45,792 nt of DNA from an uncultured Ruminococcus sp. (GTDB lineage: Bacteria; Bacillota; Clostridia; Oscillospirales; Ruminococcaceae): positions 1 to 45,792 of the forward strand of contig CAMWQJ010000008.1 of assembly GCA_947176415.1 (NCBI GenBank), in the 5' to 3' direction. A program made the translations under genes and the position numbers. Positions 9,182-17,810 of this stretch are shown here, in pieces. The notes below the pieces were generated by a model. It did no database searches. It was not told the origin of the DNA and worked only from the letters and a program-made list of their open reading frames with translations. How positions within the stretch are numbered: position 1 is the first letter of the stretch; each line of letters starts with the position of its first letter.

Positions 9182-11719
9182 ATGAAAATCAAACGTCTCG
9201 GCACGCTGGCGTTGTCGGTTCTTATGGTCGGAACGGCTGTGGTTGGCGGAAATTTAAAAGCTCCTGAGGCAAAGGCAATTACAAACGGTCATGTAGAGTA
9301 TCTTGACAGGGGTCTGAACGCAATCAACACAGGCAACGGCATGATGATTAGCTGGCGTTTTCTTGCAAACGACGATGACAACGCCGTTTTTAAACTCTAC
9401 CGTGACAATCAGCTTGTCTACACGAGCGGGGCAGGAAATGCGACTTCCTATCTCGATTCTGACGGAAAAGCAACCTCGGCTTACAAGCTCGAAACTATTT
9501 CAGGCGGAAAGGTAACAGCTGTTGACAACTGTACAATGATAAGCGGTGAATCTTATTTTGACATACCGCTTGACGTTCCGAAAGCAGGCAGTGACTATAC
9601 ATACAGTCCGAATGACTGTTCTGTCGGCGATGTCGACGGCGACGGGCAGTATGAAATATTTGTGAAATGGGACCCATCGAACTCTCAGGACAATTCAAAA
9701 GACGGCGTTACGGGAAATGTATACATAGACTGCTACACCCTTGAGGGAAAAAAACTCTGGCGTATAGATTTAGGAAAAAATATCCGAGCAGGTGCGCATT
9801 ACACGCAGTTTCTCGTTGCGGACTTTGACCTTGACGGCAAGGCTGAAATGACGTGCAAGACCGCTGACGGAACGGTTGACGGAACTGGAAAAGTTATCGG
9901 CGACGCAAGCAAGGATTACAGAAATTCAAGCGGACGTATTCTTGACGGTCCTGAATATTATTCGCTGTTTGACGGTGCAACGGGTGCGGTTCTCGATACC
10001 GTGGACTATGAGTACCCGAGAGGCGTTGCAACGGGAAATGAAGCCAAAAGCACATGGGGTGATAATTACGGAAACCGCTGTGACAGATTTCTCGGTGCGG
10101 TCTGCACTCTGGACGGCGTACGCCCCTCGGCAGTTTCGGTGCGTGGATATTATACAAGAATGACGGCGGTCGCATACGACGTTGTGGACAAAAAACTTGT
10201 AAAACGCTGGGGATTTGATACGGGATTTGACAAAAATGCTCCCGGTTATGCCGACGGCAACCATAACTGTATGCCTGCGGACGTTGACAACGACGGAAAG
10301 GACGAACTTTTTATAGGTGCTGTTTGCCTTGACGACGACGGAAGTGTTTTGTGGTGTACCGACCTCGGACACGGCGATGCCATGCACCTCAGCGACCTGC
10401 TTCCCGAGCGTGAAGGTCTCGAAGCATGGGTTTGTCATGAAGAAGGAAATTACGGCGTTTCGCTTATCGATGCAAAGGACGGCTCTATAATTTTTCACTA
10501 CGACGCCGACAAGGATACTGGAAGATGCTGTGCAGGCAATGTCTATGCAGGAAACGACGGTGCAGAGTTCTGGGGTGCGAGACCTGCAAATACTGTAATG
10601 GACGGCAACGGAAACAACATCGGAATAGCCACTCCTGCAATGAATTTTCTTAGCTACTGGGACGGCGACCTTGAACGTGAATTGCTTGACAACATATCGA
10701 TTTCAAAAGTAAATGAGCAGAAAAAAATTTCCACTCTCTTTACGGCTGAGGGCTGTGCCTCGAACAACAGCACAAAGGCAACGCCTAATCTTTCTGCCGA
10801 TATTCTCGGCGACTGGCGTGAAGAACTTATCCTCCGCACAGAAGACAACAAATCGCTTAGAATTTTCTGCACACCTTATACCACAGAGTACAGAATAACT
10901 ACACTCATGCATGATTTGCAGTATCGTGAGCAGGTGGCAGGACAGCAGACAAGTTACAATCAGCCACCGCACCCGAGTTTTTATCTCGGCAGTGAGTGGA
11001 AACTACCCGAAAGACCAGCCGTAACGGTAGGCGAGGGAATCAAAACCGAAAAAACGCCTGTTATCGATACGAGCAAGGTTTACATGATTAAAAACAAGAA
11101 CAGCGGACTTTATCTTAATGCCGAGGGCAGTAAGGACGGCTCTAACGTCTCACAGCTGAACGGCATGACAAAAGGGTCTTTCTGGAAATTCGTTGACAAC
11201 GGCGACGGGTATTTTAATATTTTAAGTCAGCAGGGTGAGGAAAAATATCTTGACGTTACCGCAGGAAAATCCGACAACGGCACTAATATTGAGATTTACA
11301 GGAGTGCCACAAAACCACAGGCACAGCTTTTCAAACTCATTGACAACGGCGACGGAAGCATGGTTATTGCGACGAAAGTCAGCGACGGAAAGTCGTGCGT
11401 TGAGGTAATCAGTGCCGAAACGGAGACGGGTGCGAACATTCAGCAGTGGGAAATAAACGGTCACGACTGCCAGTCGTGGATTATCGAGGAAGTTGACTAC
11501 GACCCGTCCGTAACTTTCACTTACGGCGATATAAATAACGATACGCTGATTGACTCTTTCGATATGGTGCTTATGAGACAAGAGCTTTGTGGTCCTGTCC
11601 TCTCGGTTGTGCAGAAACTGAGTGCAGATGTGAACGCTGATGGTCTCGTGAATGTTGCGGACGCTGTCGAACTAAATCGCCATATTCTCGCAGGTGAGAT
11701 TTTTACGGCACTTAAATAA
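9182..11719 (+). CDS. Secreted rhamnogalacturonan lyase (PL11) with ricin-type domain and C-terminal dockerin
   Basis: Predicted extracellular polysaccharide lyase that cleaves the rhamnogalacturonan I backbone of pectin by beta-elimination. The ATG at 9182 is chosen over the GTG at 9173 because the latter lies inside the AGGTGA ribosome site. Residues 1-32 form a signal peptide ending in AKA. The PL11 beta-propeller spans about 35-620, with repeated calcium-binding acidic loops such as DVDGDGQYE, DFDLDGKAE and DVDNDGKDE. A ricin-type/CBM13-like trefoil follows (about 627-775). A classical dockerin ends the protein (about 778-841), with two loops of the type GDINND and ADVNADG. Total length is 845 residues. 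The gene is monocistronic between a consensus promoter and a strong terminator. The product probably works on a cellulosome. Whether it is endo- or exo-acting cannot be told from the sequence. Confidence 0.93.
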   Translation: MKIKRLGTLALSVLMVGTAVVGGNLKAPEAKAITNGHVEYLDRGLNAINTGNGMMISWRFLANDDDNAVFKLYRDNQLVYTSGAGNATSYLDSDGKATSAYKLETISGGKVTAVDNCTMISGESYFDIPLDVPKAGSDYTYSPNDCSVGDVDGDGQYEIFVKWDPSNSQDNSKDGVTGNVYIDCYTLEGKKLWRIDLGKNIRAGAHYTQFLVADFDLDGKAEMTCKTADGTVDGTGKVIGDASKDYRNSSGRILDGPEYYSLFDGATGAVLDTVDYEYPRGVATGNEAKSTWGDNYGNRCDRFLGAVCTLDGVRPSAVSVRGYYTRMTAVAYDVVDKKLVKRWGFDTGFDKNAPGYADGNHNCMPADVDNDGKDELFIGAVCLDDDGSVLWCTDLGHGDAMHLSDLLPEREGLEAWVCHEEGNYGVSLIDAKDGSIIFHYDADKDTGRCCAGNVYAGNDGAEFWGARPANTVMDGNGNNIGIATPAMNFLSYWDGDLERELLDNISISKVNEQKKISTLFTAEGCASNNSTKATPNLSADILGDWREELILRTEDNKSLRIFCTPYTTEYRITTLMHDLQYREQVAGQQTSYNQPPHPSFYLGSEWKLPERPAVTVGEGIKTEKTPVIDTSKVYMIKNKNSGLYLNAEGSKDGSNVSQLNGMTKGSFWKFVDNGDGYFNILSQQGEEKYLDVTAGKSDNGTNIEIYRSATKPQAQLFKLIDNGDGSMVIATKVSDGKSCVEVISAETETGANIQQWEINGHDCQSWIIEEVDYDPSVTFTYGDINNDTLIDSFDMVLMRQELCGPVLSVVQKLSADVNADGLVNVADAVELNRHILAGEIFTALK

Positions 11720-11733
11720 TTAAACCAAACTAC

Positions 11734-11765
11734 AGACCGCACTGCTGAAAAAAGTGCGGTCTTTT
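11734..11765 (+). terminator. Rho-independent terminator of the PL11 lyase gene
   Basis: Perfect ten-pair hairpin (11734-11743 with 11753-11762, nine-base loop) ending in TTTT. It abuts the -35 box of the next promoter. Confidence 0.88.
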
Positions 11766-11769
11766 GCTA

Positions 11770-11798
11770 TTGACATATTTTACAAAAAATGTTATAAT
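11770..11798 (+). promoter_or_regulatory. Consensus SigA promoter for the ASCH/DUF3737 pair
   Basis: TTGACA at 11770-11775, 17-base spacer, TATAAT at 11793-11798. Both hexamers match consensus. Confidence 0.87.
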
Positions 11799-11832
11799 AA
11801 ACAGTACACTATTTACATGGAGGGAGCATTTT

Positions 11833-12180
11833 ATGTTGCACAGTATGAGACTAAACCCTGAACCGTTTGAAAAAATCCGAAATGGCACAAAGACTATTGA
11901 ACTCCGTCTTAATGACGAAAAACGCCGTAAAGTCAAAAAGGGCGATTTTATAGAGTTTTCCTGTACTGAAAACACAAGTGAAAAAATTCTGACTGAAGTC
12001 ACAGATATGCACTTTTTCCGTGATTTTGAGGAGCTTTATAATAATCTTCTTCTTGCGGAATGCGGTTACGCAAAGGACGGACAGGAAAATGCAAGTCCTG
12101 CGGATATGGAAAAATTTTATACAAAAGAACAGCAAAAAAAATACGGCGTTGTCGGAATAAGGCTTAAAATTGCGGACTGA
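11833..12180 (+). CDS. Small ASCH-like (PUA-related) RNA-binding domain protein
   Basis: Cytoplasmic protein of 115 residues. The start at 11833 follows GGAGGG by 8 bases; an earlier in-frame ATG at 11764 overlaps the promoter and is rejected. The N-terminal segment has the ASCH look: a short strand, then F-x-x-I-x-x-G-x-K-T-I-E-x-R-L (about residues 12-26), followed by KKGDFIEF. ASCH domains share the PUA fold and are thought to bind RNA or modified nucleotides. The small size and this spacing resemble the stand-alone ASCH/DUF3850-type proteins. No catalytic role is claimed. It forms an operon with the DUF3737 gene, which begins 11 bases downstream. Confidence 0.72.
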   Translation: MLHSMRLNPEPFEKIRNGTKTIELRLNDEKRRKVKKGDFIEFSCTENTSEKILTEVTDMHFFRDFEELYNNLLLAECGYAKDGQENASPADMEKFYTKEQQKKYGVVGIRLKIAD

Positions 12181-12191
12181 GGAGTGCAGAT

Positions 12192-13025
12192 ATGAATATA
12201 ATAAAAAATAAGGTTCTTGATGAGGAACGTGCTTTATACGGACTTGAAAATACAATTGTAAGAAAATGTATCTTCGACGGCGAGGCAGACGGCGAGAGTG
12301 CATTAAAGGAATGTGCTGATATTCAGGTTGAAAACAGCTTTTTTAATCTGCGTTATCCGTTTTGGCATGATAACAACCTGAAAATTCACAATTGTGAAAT
12401 GACAAAAAACTGTCGTGCCGGTATATGGTATTCAAATAATATCGAGATAAAAGACACGAAAATCAGCGGAATAAAAGCCCTCCGTGAATGCAGTTACGTA
12501 AATATGGAGCGTTGCGACGTTTTTTCGCCTGAATTTGGCTGGTCGGTCGACAATATAAAAATGAACGAATGTTCGATACAGGGCGAGTATTTTATGATGC
12601 GTTCCGCAAATCTTGACTTTGATAGCGTTACGCTTGACGGAAAATATTCCTTTCAGTATATTAAAAACTCCGTTTTTGAAAACTGCTACTTTAATACTAA
12701 GGACGCTTTTTGGCACGCCGAGAATGTAATTGTACGCAACAGCACGGTGAGGGGTGAATATCTCGCATGGTACTGTAAAAATGTTACGTTTGAAAACTGT
12801 AAAATTATCGGTACACAGCCACTTTGTTACTGTAAAAACCTTAAACTTATTGACTGCGAGATGGCAGAAACTGACTTGTGTTTTGAAAAATCCGAGGTGA
12901 ACGCCGTTATAACGACGCCCGTTATCAGTATAAAAAACGTTGTTTCAGGACGGATTTTCGTTCCCTCCGTCAGCGAGATAATAGACGAGTATAACTCCAG
13001 ATGCGAGATAATAACAGAGGATTAA
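12192..13025 (+). CDS. DUF3737-type right-handed beta-helix protein
   Basis: Protein of 277 residues built from repeating short strands with regularly spaced N, C and D residues, for example NCEMTKNCRAGIWYSN, ENCYFNTKDAFWHAEN and ENCKIIGTQPLCYCKN. This is the ladder pattern of a parallel beta-helix and matches the DUF3737 family, whose function is not known to me. It has no signal peptide. GGAGTG precedes the ATG by 5 bases. It is co-transcribed with the ASCH-like gene and ends at a terminator shared with the converging lipoprotein gene. The aromatic-rich steps (FWHDN, WHAEN, WYCKN) recur along the helix and could line a ligand surface; that is inference. Confidence 0.8.
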   Translation: MNIIKNKVLDEERALYGLENTIVRKCIFDGEADGESALKECADIQVENSFFNLRYPFWHDNNLKIHNCEMTKNCRAGIWYSNNIEIKDTKISGIKALRECSYVNMERCDVFSPEFGWSVDNIKMNECSIQGEYFMMRSANLDFDSVTLDGKYSFQYIKNSVFENCYFNTKDAFWHAENVIVRNSTVRGEYLAWYCKNVTFENCKIIGTQPLCYCKNLKLIDCEMAETDLCFEKSEVNAVITTPVISIKNVVSGRIFVPSVSEIIDEYNSRCEIITED

Positions 13026-13033
13026 GAAAAATT

Positions 13034-13058
13034 TCCCCGAAAAATCGGGGGATTTTTT
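13034..13058. terminator. Bidirectional terminator between converging genes
   Basis: TCCCCGA (13034-13040), loop AAAA, TCGGGG(G)A (13045-13052), then six T on the plus strand. The minus strand also has a T-rich flank. It closes the DUF3737 operon and the solute-binding lipoprotein gene. Confidence 0.8.
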
Positions 13059-14337
13059 ATTTATGTTCGTTCAGGTAAATGTTTACACGGTTATTCAGCA
13101 TATCTGTACACTCCTGTGCGGTGGACTCTCCGCTAAAGGCTTTATGATACTCTTCACGTATGATATTGTCAACTTCCTTGCTTGTGTACGGCTCAAATTC
13201 TACTCCCCGTATATATTCAACAGTCTGATTAAGACATTTTTCGGAAATAGTAAATTCTTTATCAAAAAGCGTGACAGGGGCATTTATAGACATCCCTTCA
13301 TATTTACTTCTGTTGAGTTGCTGATTGAAAAGTTTTTCCGTGACGGGAATGCCAAACGGCTCAGAATCGTCATTAATCATCATCGCTATAAACTCGTAAG
13401 CCTCGCTTTTGTGCGTGCTTGTGCCGAGAATCCCCAGCATAGATTGGATTTCCGTGCGGTAGCCTTTTCCGCTTTCGGACGGATAGCCGACAAAAGTTAT
13501 ATCTTCTCCGCCGAAATAGGCGTAAAGATATTGGTTAAGACCGTTGACCAGCCCGTCTATGTGGACTTCCTCGACAATAGCACGGTCGTTTAAAAGGTCG
13601 TCCGTTTCAGGCGTGTTTTTGTCCGAAAATTCAGGGAAATTCATGACATTGCCGAGCGTTTCGAAAAATGCACCGCCGAAATTACACTTGCTGTTTTCAT
13701 AGTCCACCGAGTCAAGAGAAACTCTCTTCAAAAAATAATTCACACGGTCATACGCTCTGTGTTCAAACGCCAGAAAATTCACGTCTTCGGGCATACTGCG
13801 GAATTTGTCGAGAGCCTCTTTTACAGTCCAGTTTTCAGCATTTTCACCGACGTTTGCGGTTTTTGCGACGGCGGTGTGTATTGAAAACCTCGGACATAAT
13901 GCAGGAATTTCGCCGTTTTTTTCGAGACCTGAAATTACATTAGGTAAAAAATCTTCTTTTTTCAGACTTTCCGAATGCTCCATAAGCGGACACATATCCG
14001 CCATGTAATTATTGCTTATAAGATTTAACATATCTTCGTGTGCAACCCACACAACATCAGGCTGATTTCCGCTGAGAATGTCAAGTATGAGACTTTCAAA
14101 AGACTTTTCGCCTTTATACAGGTTTATGTCAACGCCAAAACCGAGTTTTTCGGCTATTTTTTCAGGTTTTTCCTTGATTTCAAAAAGCGTTGCCACATTT
14201 ATAGCTACCTCTTCGGCTTCCGTTTCTGAAACGCTTTCTGTCGGAAATTCGTTCGGTTTTTCGGTTGTCTGGCACGAAACAGTCGCACACATCAAGGTAC
14301 AGATAAGCAGTGCGGTAATTTTTTTAAAATTTTTCAT
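13057..14337 (-). CDS. Extracellular solute-binding lipoprotein (ABC importer type), orphan
   Basis: Predicted membrane-anchored binding protein of 426 residues. A signal sequence ends in the lipobox TVSC, with the acylated cysteine at residue 22, followed by a Thr/Glu-rich linker. The body has the layout of family 1 solute-binding proteins: an early GNQPDVVWV segment, a central helical domain, and a late YEFIAMMINDDSEPFGIPV segment like those near the hinge of sugar binders. No permease or ATPase gene lies in the window, so the ligand is unknown and the partner must be elsewhere, or the protein acts as a sensor. AGGAGTG precedes the ATG. It has its own promoter and a terminator shared with the converging operon. 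Confidence 0.75.
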   Translation of the reverse strand: MKNFKKITALLICTLMCATVSCQTTEKPNEFPTESVSETEAEEVAINVATLFEIKEKPEKIAEKLGFGVDINLYKGEKSFESLILDILSGNQPDVVWVAHEDMLNLISNNYMADMCPLMEHSESLKKEDFLPNVISGLEKNGEIPALCPRFSIHTAVAKTANVGENAENWTVKEALDKFRSMPEDVNFLAFEHRAYDRVNYFLKRVSLDSVDYENSKCNFGGAFFETLGNVMNFPEFSDKNTPETDDLLNDRAIVEEVHIDGLVNGLNQYLYAYFGGEDITFVGYPSESGKGYRTEIQSMLGILGTSTHKSEAYEFIAMMINDDSEPFGIPVTEKLFNQQLNRSKYEGMSINAPVTLFDKEFTISEKCLNQTVEYIRGVEFEPYTSKEVDNIIREEYHKAFSGESTAQECTDMLNNRVNIYLNEHK

Positions 14338-14358
14338 TTAATCACTCCTGTTTTTTAT

Positions 14359-14387
14359 TCTATATATAAGTGATTCTGGAGTGTCAA
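14359..14387 (-). promoter_or_regulatory. Promoter for the solute-binding lipoprotein gene
   Basis: On the minus strand TTGACA (14382-14387) and TATAGA (14359-14364) are 17 bases apart. The -35 is perfect and the -10 is weaker. Confidence 0.65.
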
Positions 14388-14436
14388 AAAGACGAAATTT
14401 CATAAAAAATCTGCACTTTATACAAAAAAATCGTTT

Positions 14437-15603
14437 TTATTTGGCTAATATTTCTCTTTCAACACCTATTTCGCCCTCAAGTTCATATGTTACTGTATAG
14501 ATAAGCGAATTTTCTGTTTTTTCGGTTTCTATATTACGTTTTGTAATATTTACGTCATCTGTTAAAAAATTTTTTTCATAAAGATAAATTTTTTCCATAA
14601 TTTTTTCAGCAAGTTCCTCGTCACTGAAATCCGTCTCGCTGAGTTCGGTTTCGGAAATTATATTCTTTGTAATTCCTATGGGAAGTTTTTTTCCGAAGAA
14701 GTCGGCATAGCGTGAAGAAGTCTCGGAAGTAAAGTATGAAAATGTATTTTTTCCGAAAAACAAGGGAATTTTAAAGCTGAATAGTTCAAGCCATTTTTCC
14801 TTGAAAGTTTTTCCCGTCGGATTGTAGTGCATAATTTTATAGTTTTCCTCAAAAATAACCGTCTCGGAATACGTCCCACGAATCGTCCCCATGGCGTGAT
14901 GAGTGCTGATATGCCCCGTTTCGTCCTTGGTAACGCCGTTTATCAGGAGCGTTCCTCTCGGAACGTAGTCGCCGACTTTGTGCATAAGCTGTCCGTCGTG
15001 AACCGACGTATATGTTATGTAGGCGTCTTTTCCAGAGACGACATTACATGGGACTCTTTTCCGCAACATTTCAGGCTTTTCGACGAGTTCGGTAACCTCC
15101 ACGACAACACGGTTTCCGGTTATGTGCATACCAGCCCACGCCACGCCGTCGACCATAAGCCGAAGTTCATTTTCGCAGTACGGAAAATTTATTTTTCTGA
15201 TTGGCGTGCCTTGCCTGATATTGAGTTGCTCAAGGGCAGAAAGAATCGCCGTATCGCTGACTGTCGTGTTGCCCTGAATTTCAATCGTCATGATAATATT
15301 AGAGAAGTAAAGTGTAGCAGTCAGAGCAAATATTATACCGATAGTAATACCAAAACGCTTTTTATTGCGGATAAGTGTGGAAGAAACTGTGCTATATTCA
15401 GAAGACGAAATTTTAATATCGAGTTTTTCGGCGATATTACGCACTTTTTTTAGGTCTCGGCGGTAAATTTCAGCGTAGAAGATGTTGTTACTGCAATACT
15501 GTGCAAAGCAGTCAATGTCGCTGTTATGTAAATTATTTATGAATTTATAAAGATTTTTTCCCTCGGCGTTAATCCTGACACAGCCCTTTATCTGATTTTT
15601 CAT
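14437..15603 (-). CDS. yqfD: Sporulation protein YqfD
   Basis: Membrane-anchored protein of 388 residues, the usual length for YqfD. The N-terminal 80 residues form a small alpha/beta domain (GCVRINAEGKNLYKFINN). One transmembrane helix follows (about 84-104). The large extracytoplasmic part carries the YqfD hallmarks: a POTRA-like stretch (IEIQGNTTVSDTAILSALEQ, about 107-126) and the later GDYVPRGTLLINGV segment. In Bacillus subtilis yqfC and yqfD lie together and are expressed in the mother cell during sporulation; the molecular role remains unclear. Here yqfD overlaps yqfC by 35 bases. No clear terminator is seen in the 99 bases before the next gene. Confidence 0.9.
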   Translation of the reverse strand: MKNQIKGCVRINAEGKNLYKFINNLHNSDIDCFAQYCSNNIFYAEIYRRDLKKVRNIAEKLDIKISSSEYSTVSSTLIRNKKRFGITIGIIFALTATLYFSNIIMTIEIQGNTTVSDTAILSALEQLNIRQGTPIRKINFPYCENELRLMVDGVAWAGMHITGNRVVVEVTELVEKPEMLRKRVPCNVVSGKDAYITYTSVHDGQLMHKVGDYVPRGTLLINGVTKDETGHISTHHAMGTIRGTYSETVIFEENYKIMHYNPTGKTFKEKWLELFSFKIPLFFGKNTFSYFTSETSSRYADFFGKKLPIGITKNIISETELSETDFSDEELAEKIMEKIYLYEKNFLTDDVNITKRNIETEKTENSLIYTVTYELEGEIGVEREILAK

Positions 15604-15865
15604 TGCGTTTGTCTGTCCTTTCTGAAAATTCTATCTGTGAAATCCGACCGCTGACGAGCAGACTGTTTTTCCTGAAATCATAGGCTCGGAGACTGCTTCC
15701 CCATATGCTTATGGCGAGATTTCCCGAAATTATCCGCATAAAAACCTCGGTACACTCCTCAATGCGTTTGCAGTTTTCAATCATGAGTTCCTTGTTGCCG
15801 TCCATGTGGATAAGGGGCGTAAGATAAAAGGTCTCAAGGGCTTTATCGGCTATTTTTCGGAACAT
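15569..15865 (-). CDS. yqfC: YabP/YqfC-family sporulation protein
   Basis: Small protein of 98 residues of the YabP/YqfC family. The core is IENCKRIEECTEVFMRI followed by LAISIWGSSLRAYDF and a GRISQIEF strand, typical of the family. The ATG at 15865 is preferred over a GTG at 15871: GGAGG lies 7 bases before the ATG but only 1 base before the GTG. It starts 2 bases after the ylbJ-like stop and runs 35 bases into yqfD, so the three genes are tightly coupled. In Bacillus, YqfC is a SigE-dependent sporulation gene. Confidence 0.85.
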   Translation of the reverse strand: MFRKIADKALETFYLTPLIHMDGNKELMIENCKRIEECTEVFMRIISGNLAISIWGSSLRAYDFRKNSLLVSGRISQIEFSERTDKRNEKSDKGLCQD

Positions 15866-15867
15866 TT

Positions 15868-16968
15868 TCACACCTCCCGACTGATTTTTCCGAACTCGCT
15901 GAACAGCATTAAAGTCATAATTATTAACATTAAGGACGGCACGGGCGAATTTGCCTGATGTGTGCGGACGTTGACGGAAGCTGTTGAAATCACCTCGTCG
16001 GAGAGCATAAGCGGAGTAATTATTTTACATATTAAAAAACTTAACAAAGCTGATGACAGCCGTATTATGACAAGTGGCTTTACAGATAGTTTTCCCGAAA
16101 TTACGGCGGAAATCTGAAATATAACACAGACTCCGCCGAAAGAAACAAGTGCGGACAGATAGGGGAGAAGTGCGAAATTTCCGTAGGAAAATCCGTTTAC
16201 TGCCGTAACGTCAAGAAATGCACATAAAATTTGTGCCGAATCGGACGGCGGAAGTTCTGTAATTGCTGAAATTGCCGTGGCAATATGTGGAATAATTCCC
16301 GAAAAACTGAGAATTTCGGTGAATACTGCAAAAGCCGTAACCATGAAACATATCTCGGCTATCGACCGTCCGCCACCCGTGACGCACTCGGTCAGCATAT
16401 CGGAAGTTATTTTTATACCCGATGTATATTTTTGCGAACTGCATTCTTTGCGTGTGAAAAAAGAAATAACGAATGCAAGTAAAATATTTGCCGTTATATT
16501 GGAAATAATAATTATTTTTCCGACTGACGTTATACTGAAAAGCCGTCCCGAAATACAGCCGAAAACAAATGCCGACCCCGCACCGTAGCAGAGACCGCAG
16601 AAAATTTCCGCACGCTTTTTGCTGACGAGACCGTTTTCGTGTGCCGTGAGAAGCATTTTCGCACCCGTCGGATAACCAGCAAGCATACTGAACAGAAATA
16701 TTGAAAAAACAGTGTTTTCCATACCGAATAGAATTTTTCCGATATTGCCGAAAAATCCCGAAATACAGCCGATAACTCCGCTTTTTATAAGCAGGGGTGC
16801 GACAATCATCATGGCGTAAAGCGACGGAATAATTACGGTAAGGCATCTTTCGACCGCCCCCGAAACTGCCGTGTTTATCATTTCCGTCCTGACAAGGCAG
16901 AGAACGGCGGTAAATATTAAAAATAAAATCTTAATACACGAAAAAATTTTTTCTTTTGCGTTTTTCAT
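15868..16968 (-). CDS. YlbJ-like sporulation integral membrane protein
   Basis: Polytopic membrane protein of 366 residues with about eight hydrophobic segments. A GYPTGAKM motif (about 99-106) and the following FCGLCYGAGSAFVFG segment match the gate-like repeat seen in YlbJ and related spore-maturation proteins. The C-terminal half repeats a similar layout (ILCAFLDVTAVNGFSYG). In Bacillus, YlbJ is needed for normal spores; its substrate is unknown. It heads an operon with yqfC and yqfD, which supports a mother-cell sporulation role. AAGGTGATG precedes the ATG. No convincing SigA promoter is seen upstream, in keeping with a sporulation sigma factor (inference). Confidence 0.75.
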   Translation of the reverse strand: MKNAKEKIFSCIKILFLIFTAVLCLVRTEMINTAVSGAVERCLTVIIPSLYAMMIVAPLLIKSGVIGCISGFFGNIGKILFGMENTVFSIFLFSMLAGYPTGAKMLLTAHENGLVSKKRAEIFCGLCYGAGSAFVFGCISGRLFSITSVGKIIIISNITANILLAFVISFFTRKECSSQKYTSGIKITSDMLTECVTGGGRSIAEICFMVTAFAVFTEILSFSGIIPHIATAISAITELPPSDSAQILCAFLDVTAVNGFSYGNFALLPYLSALVSFGGVCVIFQISAVISGKLSVKPLVIIRLSSALLSFLICKIITPLMLSDEVISTASVNVRTHQANSPVPSLMLIIMTLMLFSEFGKISREV

Positions 16969-17047
16969 AACATCACCTTATAAATAATATTATTGAACGC
17001 CTGAAATTATGTGAAAATAAAAATTTTGTAAAATTTTATAAAACCGC

Positions 17048-17076
17048 TTGACAAATCATGCGAAATATTATATAAT
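17048..17076 (+). promoter_or_regulatory. Consensus SigA promoter for the pspA operon
   Basis: TTGACA at 17048-17053, 17-base spacer, TATAAT at 17071-17076. A housekeeping promoter this strong contrasts with the Sigma-54 control of enterobacterial pspA. Confidence 0.87.
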
Positions 17077-17082
17077 TACTTT

Positions 17083-17098
17083 AACGACCTGAGTCGTT
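17083..17098 (+). promoter_or_regulatory. Hairpin or operator palindrome at the predicted pspA transcript start
   Basis: AACGAC and GTCGTT form a six-pair inverted repeat around CTGA. It begins 7 bases after the -10 box, so it would be the very 5' end of the RNA. It could protect the transcript or bind a repressor. Confidence 0.5.
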
Positions 17099-17124
17099 GA
17101 ATGTTTTTAACAGGAGGAATTGAA

Positions 17125-17805
17125 ATGGGTATATTCAGCAGATTAAGCGATGTGCTTAAATCAAATGTAAACGACCTGATTGATAAGGCGGAAGACCCTG
17201 AAAAGATGGTTAAGCAGATTATCCGTGATATGCAGATTGAACTTAACAAGGCTACGCAGAATTACGGTAAGGCTAAGGCAAGCGAACGTCTCGCAGAAAA
17301 GAAGTATCAGGACGCTGTAAAAGTTTCGCAGGGCTGGGAAGCTAAGGCTAAAACTGCTCTCGCACAGGGCAATGTTGACCTTGCAAAACAGGCTCTCGCC
17401 AAGAAGGTAAAGGCAGATGAGGACGTTTCCGCATATAAGGAAATGTACGATTCAATTTCAACACAGACCGAGGCAGTAGGAAATCAGGTAGAAGTACTTA
17501 AATCAAAGCTCGACGAGGCAAAGAGCCGTCAGGCTATGCTTATTGCACGCTCGCAGATGGCAGACACTCAGAAGAATATATCTAAGTCCACAGGCGGTTT
17601 TGACAGTTCTTCCGCACTTGAAAAGTTCAACAGAATGGAAGAAAAAGTTATGCACAAGGAGGCAGAGGCTGCCGCATTTACTGAAATTGCCGGCGGTGAC
17701 GATGCTGACCTGACAGATGCTTTCGCTCAGCTTGAAACGGACTCAAAGGTTGACAACGAGCTTGCAAGACTTATTGCAGAAATGAATAGCAAGGAAACTC
17801 TTTGA
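17125..17805 (+). CDS. pspA: PspA/IM30-family membrane-stress protein
   Basis: Peripheral membrane protein of 226 residues that in homologues forms ESCRT-III-like assemblies on stressed or damaged membranes. The start at 17125 follows AGGAGG by 7 bases; the in-frame ATG at 17101 lies upstream of that site. The N-terminal amphipathic helix (MGIFSRLSDVLKSNVNDLI) and the segment AEDPEKMVKQIIRDMQ are typical of the family. Long coiled-coil helices follow (about 25-150), then a short acidic helix near the C terminus (about 195-226). It is followed 5 bases later by a small membrane protein gene, which makes an operon with a likely membrane anchor or partner. Confidence 0.93.
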   Translation: MGIFSRLSDVLKSNVNDLIDKAEDPEKMVKQIIRDMQIELNKATQNYGKAKASERLAEKKYQDAVKVSQGWEAKAKTALAQGNVDLAKQALAKKVKADEDVSAYKEMYDSISTQTEAVGNQVEVLKSKLDEAKSRQAMLIARSQMADTQKNISKSTGGFDSSSALEKFNRMEEKVMHKEAEAAAFTEIAGGDDADLTDAFAQLETDSKVDNELARLIAEMNSKETL

Positions 17806-17810
17806 AAACC

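Noticed and set aside
9926-10498. Minus-strand frame of 190 codons inside the PL11 lyase gene
   Set aside because: It overlaps a fully supported coding region, has no promoter or ribosome site and shows no family features.
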